In this document: one piece after another, positions 16,616-24,528 of the stretch
How positions within the stretch are numbered: the stretch's first letter is position 1
How the letters are laid out: each line of letters begins with the position of its first letter
Translations under genes and position numbers: made by a program
The notes under the pieces: generated by a model
The model's input: the letters and a program-made list of their open reading frames with translations, nothing else
What the model was told of the DNA's origin: nothing
Database searches by the model: none
Assembly (NCBI GenBank): GCA_900617975.1
Contig: UZAE01000388.1
Span: 1 to 24,528, forward strand
Length of the DNA stretch: 24,528 nt
Reading direction: 5' to 3'
From: Rodentolepis nana
Lineage: Eukaryota; Platyhelminthes; Cestoda; Cyclophyllidea; Hymenolepididae

Positions 16616-19600
16616 GTACCTTTCGATCAAATGCAATGGTATTAAATGTCTCCCTCTTAAATTATATAATTCAATATACTCTCTATATTTTTAGGCGAAG
16701 ATGTACTTGCTGCTGATCTTGCCAAAAAAATACGATTGTTCGTTTTCATCCTAACCTCGCCGAAAAATAAAATGTCCAAAGCTATCCCCGTGAAGACTAC
16801 ATGGGCTCGACGTTTCGATGGTTATATTTTTGTCAGCTCCGAAGATGACAAGGATCTGCCTTCTATTAGTTAGTTTTTGCGAGATATTTTTCTTAATATT
16901 TTAAATTGTTTTTAACTTAAAGTTAATTTTCCTTTTTCTGACGATCTCTTGGACTTATTAAATTGGGGCGTAGTAATTAGATCTAAAAAATCTGCATTGT
17001 TTTGTTGATTTGCCGCAATTTTCAGGGTCGATTAAATGGAAGTACCTTCTTTAAGTGTGGATCTACCTATATCTAAAACCAATACGTGTTCAATTAATTC
17101 CTTTATCAATAAGTAATTGTCCCACTTTGTTTTATGTGATTTTATGAGGCATATCATTTCTGTTTTCTAATCAATTAGAGTAGCTAGTATTCAAAAGCAT
17201 AAATTAGCCTGAAATGTATTAATTTTAACCAACTGCCATGTGTCCAATTACCCACTATCAGTTTGCAGACAACCACGCGAAAATATTAGTTAATATTAGC
17301 TCATTGTTATATCTTTCATGCTCAGGTGCAAAGTTTCCAACATATTGCTTGTCCGCTTTCAAAGTGGAGTTTGGTTGAAGGAATGTTGATGATTTCCAAC
17401 TAACAGCCCAATATTTTTCGATATATCTCGAAATGCTAATCTGCACTTACTGTTTGAGCCTATTCTGTTAGACTGTAGCTTTCTTTTTTAACAGCGATTT
17501 TCGAGTACGAATTCGCTTGCCTTTTGTAATTGTGCTAGCCATTTAAACATTATTTTTTTTAAATTTGAGACTTAAGTGATAAATTTAGACTCTAGTGACA
17601 TTGCCAACAGCGTTATTTCGATGTGCAGAGCAATTATTTAACCACTAATTGGCATAAAAAACTATGATTTGCTATCTCATTGGTTAATTGAACTCGACTT
17701 AACTTAAAATTCTGAGATCTTAGTCTACTGTGCCGCGTTTTACGAAGCCAATTATAGGATTTTCTCCGCCTTGCACTGTTTTTTATGGAACTGCTCATGC
17801 TCAGGCTTGCTTTCTCACTCCGCCTCTTAATCTTTCTTGAAATTCTAAGTAGCATTTCTTGTTAGCTTTTTTGTTGTATTGCAGCATTTTACCACATTAT
17901 ATTTATCTTATTGTATTTTATCTCAAGCTTATTTTCTCATTTGTTATCCCTTAAACCTCTCCTATTGAAAAATAGGGCAAGTTTAGTTATATAATTTAGC
18001 ATTCTTCGAGTTTTGCTCCTTCTTACTTTTGCTATTTAATTGTATAAAAGTAGCACGCTATTTTATCCACTTAACGAATAGTTCATCTCATCTCTATTAT
18101 ATCATATTTTAATTATTGTTTGATGATTGCTCACCTTTTACCACTCTCATGGCAAGTGTTTGGGGAAAATTTTTAATTTGGACTCCCTTTTGACACGATA
18201 AATAAAATCAAGATGTATGGATGTCATTTGCAAATTATCGTCCCCTTTAATTCTACATTAATTCAGTTTTTGTCTCACGAATTGTCCAAATAGCCCCAAG
18301 TCCTCGGAGTGAATGGTAACAGAGGATTGGACTAACTTTCTCCATTTATTCCAGGATTATGTCAAGCAAAGACACACCCAATTTTTGTATATTTTAGCAA
18401 TTATTTATAATTTATAAATAATGAAACTAATAAATACGTAACTCGTTTCCTTGATTTTATGCTTAAATATATTCGGGGTGTGCGATAGACTTATCTCCAC
18501 GTGGTGAACCCTGGGCAACGTATACTCATACTCCAAAAAAAGTATATTAATCGGCAGTTGACTTCTCACTTCAAACTGCCATCACCCCCACTGTATGTCA
18601 TATTCAACTACTTCCACAGTACTCACCTCATCTTTTTTTCTACCTTAGTGTCTGTCTCTTTTACTCCCCCCTCCAATTTTTTTCCATTTTGATATTCCTC
18701 CCCCTCTGCGAAGCCTGAAGTCAGCTAAAGAGCTAATAAAAACTGCCAGAACGCCTGCCATTTGATATAAATAAATAAATGTTTAAATACATATTATACT
18801 TTATCATTAAAATGTTGTCGCTAATTTAAATTCACTTTCTGAAGTGAATAGCCTCCTCGGTTTTCAGCCGATCTGTTTGGTTCTGCACCCCTTCTTAGCC
18901 ATCTTTTGGACATGGGGGGTATGTGTAAACTGATTCTTCAATTTCCAAAATTGGTTATATTTATGGGGTATATAGGCTTCCAATCCTGTTTATATTGCAA
19001 CCACTCTCAAACTCAATTAGTGTTTTTTAAAGATCAACTCGAGTATTAGAGTGACATTGCGAAACCTCTTGAATCTTGCCGAACTTAAACAACGCGATTT
19101 CCCATTTCATCTGCTAGGTGTGCAACTGTGGGCATCGAACCCGTGTTCTCAGACGAGTATTTTCATTTCAATCCTAAAAAAACAAATATTTTTTTTTCTG
19201 ATTCTCGAGTTAAGAATCGTATCTCATGTTCCTTGCATTTTCATTTTTCTTGAGATACCCCCTTCGGATGGGAATGAGTTTTCGACATGAAGTGTCACCT
19301 TCACCTTCGTTTTTTTGCATTATTTTAGGTTAGTTTTCGTTCGTCCATTTTTTGGATCTGACAAAAATATATTAAGTACAACTTAGCTTTATCGTTATTT
19401 TCTTTACAATTTCTTTCCTTTCATGACCTTACAACATAAAAGTCTCAATAGGTCGAAGAGGTAGGGTATCGGAGTGAAGCAAATGACGAGGTTGGAATGC
19501 CAATGCTGACATTGAGATGTATTGTGTTTCTGTATTAAGGCCTTAGTTTCGTCCACAATAGTCGGAGCATGTTGGTCGGTTTGCATTCATTTGTTTTCTC

Positions 19601-22600
19601 TTTGGTACAGCCAAGAGGAAATGGAAGCAACTGACTGTTTTTTTTGGCCCAAAGTTTTGGTTATAATCTGCCTTTCGCTTTTCTAAATAGGTGCTGTTGA
19701 AACTGAGGGCCGGCAACATCTTTGGGAGAAGACTCGTCATGGATTTATTCACGCCTACCATACTGAAATTGACAATTATGAATACTTCATGAAAGCAGAT
19801 GATGACACCTTTGTGATTGTTGAGAATCTGCGCTACCTCTTGGCTGAGAAAAATCCCGATGAGCCATTTCTTATGGGCAGACGATTTAAGGTAAGTTGTT
19901 AATATTTTTGATATATAACCACAAGAAGTGCAGGCAGGAACAGTACTCAGGTGCATAATACGGGGATGAGTTTTAGCTTAGTGTGGATTGTAGTTGGCCA
20001 GTGCAAGTGAGCTAAGCTAATTTAGCCCGACCCAAGTGACTGGAGCGAGATTCTGCAATGCAGCATTTCCTGCAGGTAAAGTGGAGTGGTGTGAGTGATG
20101 TCGTTACCAATTGACTAAGGTAAGTGATTGGGGTCCAAAATGCAGAAGTGCACATGAAAGTCAGAAATCTGGAAAAAAAAGATATTAGAAAATAATGGTG
20201 GTGAATAACGCGGTTAGACTATTGCAACTAAGTGAAACTGGTAATAGTTTGCTGAATGAAAGAATATCAAACCCATAGGTAATGCCTCTGGGTGCGTGAA
20301 TGTTTTGGAAAATTGATTAAGAATTTCTATAATTATAGTAATCTTGCGCCAATTAGTGCAATTCTGCTTTAGCACCCTAAAACACACCCTATGTGTTTTC
20401 ATTTATTCCTGAAATATCTTCCACTTGAACCAGCATACGCCTTGCGTGTTACAATCTTAAGAACGTGGAGCTAAATAAACTTAAAATATTCTGCATCAAA
20501 TAATCTTCTCTGCATTAAGTTATAATATTTCAAATTCAGGTTTAACCCCTGGGTTACAAGTGTGTCCGTTGTGTGCAAAGACTACTGACCTACCGATTAA
20601 ATTGTGTTGTTGATCTTGTTATTTTTTAATATCATTCTATTTTTTGATATCCAATAACTAAAATGTTTTAACTCAACAGAGCTCACAATAAGGCTATGAA
20701 ATATGGAAACCTGAAACAGTGAGCATTTAAATGTGCAGAGGTGCAAAAAAGTGCGCCCATCATCCCATTTTGGGTTCTGCCTTCGCCATCTCATTAGTCC
20801 ATGTTAGTTCGTTTGCTAGCGCTCATGCTTTCGCAATATATCTGTTTCAGTCTTCTTGAGATTTCGCATCATTCGCCTTCCATGATGGCTTGGCGTTCTT
20901 TTTTCCCTACTTTTAGACTTTTGTCAAGCAGGGCTATACATCTGGTGGTGCTGGCTATGTGCTTTCGCGAGCTGCCTTGAGGCTTATCGCTGAGGGTATG
21001 ATTAAAGAAACCAAGGGTTGCATGAAGCGTTATGGAGCCGAGGACGTAAATCTTGGTGGGTTATTACTTTTTTGTAAACTTACTTTCTTTCACAAATTTT
21101 CCACTTTTAATAAAATTTTGCTATTAACTACCCCTCCTATCGAGTTCTATTATGTTGGTCTGTTTGTTGATACGCTCTGAGTGCTCGGGATTGCATTGGT
21201 TGTCTTCTCATCTCTTGATTAATCAATGCACTGCACTTTGTTCTCTCCCTTTCTCAATAAATCTATTCAATGTACCAATTTTGCCGTTTCCCCTGCTTTT
21301 CGCTATGATTAATTGTCGTTGTTTTAATCGGAAGTGCTCTCACGAGGTCGAACGAGTACGTTTTAATTGAATGTGGTGAGTCTATTATGTGAATCCACTT
21401 ATACATTAACCGCGCATCCACAATTAGTGTATGAGAGTAATTGCTCCTCTGCACAAGATAAGTGTTCGAGAGAATGTGTTTGTAAATTAATTTGACTGCT
21501 GTAACTATGAGAAACAGTGAAATGGATGGGTACTAATCTTTCATTCGCTTGAATATAAAAGACAGAATTGCCCATCAGAATATTAACTTTACATGGCAAT
21601 ATGAAAGTTCGGTATCATACGATTGCTTTTATTTCATAATTTTCTTCAATCTTCTCAGGTGAATGTGCAGAAGCCGTTGGTGTGAAACTACTTGACAGTT
21701 TGGATGAACACCAACAAGAAGTGTTCCATCCATTTCCTCCTGCCACTATGTTGAACAAGGCGAGAATGGATAAGATCTCCTGGATTCATTCATATAATTT
21801 TTTCCCTGTCAAAACGGTAATTACTCTGCACGTTATAATCGATTACATATTGTATTACTTAGAAAATTTTATGCGCTACTTTTGTCGTGGTAACTTTGCA
21901 AAGGGAAGTAGAATTTGAGTGATTGGAGGACGATTTGATCATTCTCGTAAGGCTCAATGTGTACAGTAATTGGGTGCTTGGATTCTGTACTGATTGTTAC
22001 GTTTATTGAGCAGTAATTTCTTTCAATTGTTCTTTCCTTCGCTTCTTCCACGTATCCTCCTTGATGTATTCGTTGATTTGTCTAGGTCTTCACTGCATGC
22101 GGGCTCTTTTTCCACATACGGTTGGCTTGTATTGGATTTACTCACACTTTAGGTATATTGGAATAGCATGGTTTTTTACTTATTTACTGAGCATTCTCAG
22201 TTGGCCTCTTATTCCATTTGTGAGGGTTATTTTATTCTTTTCCTCAAGAGTACCAAACTCTTCGAGCTGACTAAAATTTTCTCGATAGGGCTCGGCCGTA
22301 CACGTAATGAATTCAATGCTTCATTAAGGTAGCTTTTATCGATCACGCCATTTTCATAATATTGGCATGAATCACTATTCCATTCCTGCTTGATTTTAAT
22401 TCGTGTGCACTCACTTCTAATGTTGCATCCGTTGGTAGATGACCGTCCTTTCTAATCATTTTTCTGAATAAAAGCTTCAATTTCCATTAGTGGCTATCAT
22501 CATAGACCCATTCGACCCCCTCATATACCCACATCTTCAAATATTTGCAAACAACATTAATAATTCCTAAGCCCGTTTGGAAGAGCGTTTTCTGATCATT

Positions 22601-22978
22601 ATTGAATCTCTCTGTTGAGTTATCTGATTTCTCTCAGCTCCTTTATTAAACAAATTTAGCTGATGACGTTTAGAAAGTTGTCGATTATCTAGTTTTACTA
22701 AACACGTCTCCTGAATATAGCTGTATTCATTAAATTTTCCATTAATAATAACTTCAATAGCCGTTTAACTTTGTATTACTTTATTTATATAGGGTCTGGA
22801 CTGTTGCAGCGATCACACAGTGTCTTTCCATTATATTAGTCCTTTTGAAATGTACGTTCTGGAGTTTCTCGTTTACCACGTCTACCCCTATGGGATCACT
22901 AGGGATGTCAGTCAGTACGAGAAGGTTAAACACTTACAGAACTCAGAAGGAGAGAAGAATCAACCTTCGGGAAAATGA
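16429..22978 (+). CDS. C1GALT1: Glycoprotein-N-acetylgalactosamine 3-beta-galactosyltransferase (core 1 synthase), 6 exons
   Basis: Joined exons 16429-16615, 16695-16868, 19691-19890, 20917-21055, 21659-21816 and 22793-22978 give 1044 bases and 347 residues (human about 363). The enzyme transfers galactose from UDP-Gal to GalNAc-alpha-Ser/Thr, making the core 1 (T antigen) O-glycan in the Golgi. The sequence has a short cytoplasmic end, one signal-anchor segment (about 9-26, LRIFFFGVLVGMFTFWIL), HNDP as in human, RLFVFILTSPKN, TTWARRFDGYIFVSSEDDKD, the metal/UDP-binding MKADDDTF (DDD 157-159), MGRRFK, QGYTSGGAGYVLS (192-204), GAEDVNLG, FHPFPP and CCSDHTVSFHY (290-300). All are family hallmarks in order and the catalytic domain looks complete. 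Unlike the human enzyme, invertebrate orthologues tested do not need the COSMC chaperone. In a tapeworm the product would help build the mucin coat; that is inference. Confidence 0.94.
16695..16868 (+). CDS. C1GALT1: C1GALT1 exon 2 (residues 63-120)
   Basis: It encodes DVLAADLAKKIRLFVFILTS, then PKNKMSKAIPVKTTWARRFD, corresponding to human RILCWVMTGPQNLEKKAKHV and KATWAQRCN. The acceptor is TATATTTTTAG and the donor ATTA|GTTAGT, phase 1. Reading past the donor meets TAG at once. Confidence 0.92.
18400..18422. repeat. Perfect 23-bp AT-rich palindrome
   Basis: ATTATTTATAA, a central T, then TTATAAATAAT: two exact 11-bp arms. It lies 52 bases upstream of the dispersed repeat copy in C1GALT1 intron 2. 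The first copy has no counterpart, so it is probably not part of that element. Confidence 0.8.
18475..18774 (+). repeat. Dispersed ~300-bp repeat, copy 2
   Basis: This copy is collinear with 406-709. It keeps GGGGTGTG, CTCCACGTGGTG, TATACTCATA, CGGCAGTTGACTTC, ACTTCCACAGTACTC, TTTTGATATTCCTCC, GAAGCCTGAAGTCAGCTAAAG and ACGCCTGCCATTTGATA. It ends in an (ATAA)n tail running to about 18779 and has an AATAAA near 18735. Possible imperfect flanking duplication: TTAAATATAT before and TTAAATACATAT after. It is inserted inside an intron in the transcribed orientation. Confidence 0.82.
19691..19890 (+). CDS. C1GALT1: C1GALT1 exon 3 (residues 121-187)
   Basis: It encodes VETEGRQHLWEKTRHGFIHA, then NYEYFMKADDDTFVIVENLR and EPFLMGRRFK. 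The DDD motif that binds Mn-UDP-Gal is at residues 157-159. Human equivalents are EGRDQLYWKTIKAFQYVHEH, DWFLKADDDTYVILDNLRW and EPIYFGRRFK. The donor is AAG|GTAAGT, phase 0. Confidence 0.95.
19891..20916 (+). other. C1GALT1 intron 3 (1.0 kb)
   Basis: An intron with an atypical G-rich segment (about 19930-20170) before normal T-rich sequence; it ends CCCTACTTTTAG. No gene or known repeat recognised. Confidence 0.65.
20917..21055 (+). CDS. C1GALT1: C1GALT1 exon 4 (residues 188-233)
   Basis: It encodes TFVKQGYTSGGAGYVLSRAA and KGCMKRYGAEDVNLG, matching human YVKQGYMSGGAGYVLSKEA and the IEDLALG catalytic region. The donor is CTTG|GTGGGT, phase 1; it is weaker than its neighbours, but human-like LG continuity into exon 5 supports it. 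Confidence 0.93.
21056..21658 (+). other. C1GALT1 intron 4 (603 bp)
   Basis: Runs from GTGGGT to AATCTTCTCAG. Nothing else recognised in it. Confidence 0.75.
21659..21816 (+). CDS. C1GALT1: C1GALT1 exon 5 (residues 234-286)
   Basis: It encodes ECAEAVGVKLLDSLDEHQQE, VFHPFPP and WIHSYNFFPVKT, equivalent to human GRCMEIMNVEAGDSRDTIG, ETFHPFVPEH and WYWNYNYYPPVEG. The donor is ACG|GTAATT, phase 0. Confidence 0.93.
21817..22792 (+). other. C1GALT1 intron 5 (976 bp)
   Basis: T-rich intron ending TATTTATATAG. No nested feature recognised. Confidence 0.75.
22793..22978 (+). CDS. C1GALT1: C1GALT1 exon 6 (residues 287-347, stop)
   Basis: It encodes GLDCCSDHTVSFHYISPFEM and YVLEFLVYHVYPYG, matching human GPGCCSDLAVSFHYVDSTTM and YELEYLVYHLRPYG. 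A charged 25-residue tail follows and TGA lies at 22976-22978. Confidence 0.95.
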   Translation, partial: GLDCCSDHTVSFHYISPFEMYVLEFLVYHVYPYGITRDVSQYEKVKHLQNSEGEKNQPSGK

Positions 22979-23401
22979 ATTTACAGATTTATTCCGCAAT
23001 TCTGTGATTTTAACTTCTCATTTTTTATATTTGTTCTTACGATTCTTTGTATCAAGCTTTTTTTACAATTGCTAACTGATAAGTGTTTAGAATATATTTT
23101 GGGTGTTGATTGCTATGCTTGTTCGCATGTCGGTAAATCCCATGCATTTGTATGGGTTTGTCTGCATCTCAGATAAAATTCTTGCTTTAACAATGATGAC
23201 TTCTCCTCACTAGAAACTCGACTTTTTGTGCTGCGTTTGTTACGGTAACCTCTTTCTGCACTTATTACATGTCCATAACTCAATCGCCTAAAATTGGGCT
23301 ATGTTTCTGCTCCGGTTAAGAAGTCGACGGGTTATTTTGTACAATTTGGAGAAAGCTGTCCGTATTAATAATTTCACATAGATAGGCAAATAGAATAGTC
23401 A

Positions 23402-23407
23402 AATAAA
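23402..23407 (+). promoter_or_regulatory. Candidate polyadenylation signal, C1GALT1
   Basis: AATAAA 424 bases after the C1GALT1 stop. Another lies at 23752. Either could be used; neither can be chosen from sequence alone. Confidence 0.35.
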
Positions 23408-24178
23408 TATAGAAAAAAACTCACTCTTTTATGAACTGGATAATAGACTTCGTTGAAGTGGCATATTTCAGCTTATCCGGGTTTTGTGCACAATTCCTTG
23501 TTCGATGTACATGGAATAGGGTGAATCCTTCAAACTGATACTCCCCAAGGACTCTGTAGATCTGGTAATTCTGGGTAGGTAGCAGAAAAAGACTAAAACT
23601 GGAAAGCCTTATAGGGTTGCGAATACTTTGTAGACTCTTAACTTGGAAGTTGGAGAACTCATACATTAAGTAGTATTTTAATTAGAGATTTTGTCTATAT
23701 TCGAGTCGATATTCAGTCCTCTGCAGGTAATGAGTGCATAACATTTATTTTAATAAAAATGTGGTGCTAAAAATATTGCCGTGACATAGCGATAAAAGGA
23801 CCGAAGAAAATGGAAAGATGTATATATTAACCAATCAATGGGAAGAGGAGGGTTATGCAATAGTTGACCAAGAATTGACAGCGTCAATGATAAATTTCTC
23901 TGAGATACCTGTAATATGAACCAAGGCCATGAAGATAGGAAGACAGTCATAGTCGCTCAGTTTTAATTTATAAATTGGAAAATGACCTTTTTAGGGCAAT
24001 AAGGCAGATTTAAGGTGGTTTGGAATGAGCAAGAGGAAGAAAATGGAAGTGATATGAAGGAAGTCTACAAGGTGTGCGAATGACCAATCTAAAGCTGTGT
24101 ACATCTAGACACCCTAACTTCTCATTGATTCGTCTTGCATCCAGTGCACATACTCCACTTTCAACCCCCCCCCCCTAG

Positions 24179-24198
24179 TGTCAACATACTTGTTGACA
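24179..24198. repeat. Inverted repeat next to a C11 tract
   Basis: TGTCAACA-TACT-TGTTGACA is a perfect 8-bp stem with a 4-base loop. It begins three bases after an uninterrupted run of eleven C residues (24165-24175). Confidence 0.75.
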
Positions 24199-24528
24199 TA
24201 CATAAGGTTATAATTGGCTCCAGAAATTCCCCCACTCAATTCGGCCCTCACTATGAACAAAAGCTGGTTCTTTTGCATCAAATGTGCAGTATTTCCAGCC
24301 AACAATCGCTTATTATTCACATTAGAGTTGAAGCGGAGAGGAGAGGAGAGACAATTATATATTTAGTCACTAAGTTCAATTAAGAAGTGAAGGAAGTATT
24401 ATTATTATTACTTCAAATGGCAAGCATTATGATATTTATCAATTGCCCTTAAAATTTGACTTTAGCTTTCCCCATGGGTTGGGGGCACATATATTGCAGT
24501 TAATTAATAGCAGTTCATTAGCTGTCTT

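Larger units (their letters stand above)
16869..19690 (+). other. C1GALT1 intron 2 (2.8 kb)
   Basis: T-rich intron ending TTTTCTAAATAG. It contains a 23-bp palindrome (18400-18422), the second dispersed-repeat copy (18475-18774) and, on the minus strand, an isolated tRNA T-arm-like string (19130-19142). Minus-strand frames at 17258-17855 show no domain. Confidence 0.75.
22979..24528. other. C1GALT1 3' flank and intergenic region
   Basis: No convincing gene on either strand. A polyadenylation signal candidate lies at 23402. A purine-rich part (about 23760-24110) contrasts with the T-rich introns. A C11 run (24165-24175) is followed by an 8-bp stem inverted repeat (24179-24198); GGAGA-type and ATT-type simple repeats lie near 24335-24350 and 24398-24411. 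Minus-strand frames at 23421-23666, 23750-23950 and 24114-24320 show no domain I recognise. Confidence 0.55.

Noticed and set aside
19543..19956. 137-codon minus-strand frame
   Set aside because: It is antisense to C1GALT1 exon 3, whose plus-strand reading contains the DDD motif.
1448..22978. The three plus-strand genes as one operon
   Set aside because: Gaps of about 1.3 and 1.6 kb with separate polyadenylation signals, and no functional link between products.
22845..23075. 76-codon plus frame
   Set aside because: Out-of-frame shadow of C1GALT1 exon 6.
24114..24383. Opposed frames around the C11 tract
   Set aside because: Both run through a homopolymer and an inverted repeat; neither resembles a known protein.

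Overview
This window looks like nuclear DNA from an intron-rich metazoan, most probably a flatworm and plausibly a tapeworm. The evidence is an AT-rich sequence with long T-rich introns, clean GT-AG splicing, the standard code, and three head-to-tail plus-strand genes with animal orthologues. Presence of NELF-A and of a core-1 galactosyltransferase argues against plants and fungi, and NELF is missing from C. elegans, which makes a nematode less likely. The flatworm assignment is inference; no species is claimed.

Layout. Bases 1-1447 are upstream non-coding sequence with one copy of a ~300-bp dispersed repeat (406-709). Bases 1448-11188 hold NELFA in eight exons (994 codons plus stop when joined, every junction in frame); it encodes an unusually long NELF-A, the pausing-factor subunit of RNA polymerase II. 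Bases 11189-12498 are its 3' UTR and an intergenic stretch with two adjacent inverted repeats. Bases 12499-14823 hold a two-exon gene (442 aa) for a COG3618/amidohydrolase-2 family protein in which two expected active-site positions are changed. Bases 14824-16428 are intergenic, partly purine-rich, with a perfect 16-bp palindrome. Bases 16429-22978 hold C1GALT1 in six exons (347 aa), a Golgi type II membrane glycoprotein-N-acetylgalactosamine 3-beta-galactosyltransferase; its second intron carries the second repeat copy (18475-18774). Bases 22979-24528 are 3' flank without a recognisable gene.

The three genes share no pathway: one acts in nuclear transcription, one is a probable cytosolic enzyme or pseudoenzyme, and one makes mucin-type O-glycans in the Golgi. 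Their spacing (about 0.9-1.6 kb) is too wide for a typical flatworm operon. The second and third genes each have a strong 3' splice acceptor only 5-9 bases before the ATG, which fits spliced-leader trans-splicing or a 5'-UTR intron.

I see no CRISPR array, prophage, rRNA, complete tRNA or novel multi-gene system. The items most worth following are the degenerate active site of the amidohydrolase-like protein, the expanded and internally repetitive NELF-A tail, the splice acceptors at the ATGs, and the repeat pair.
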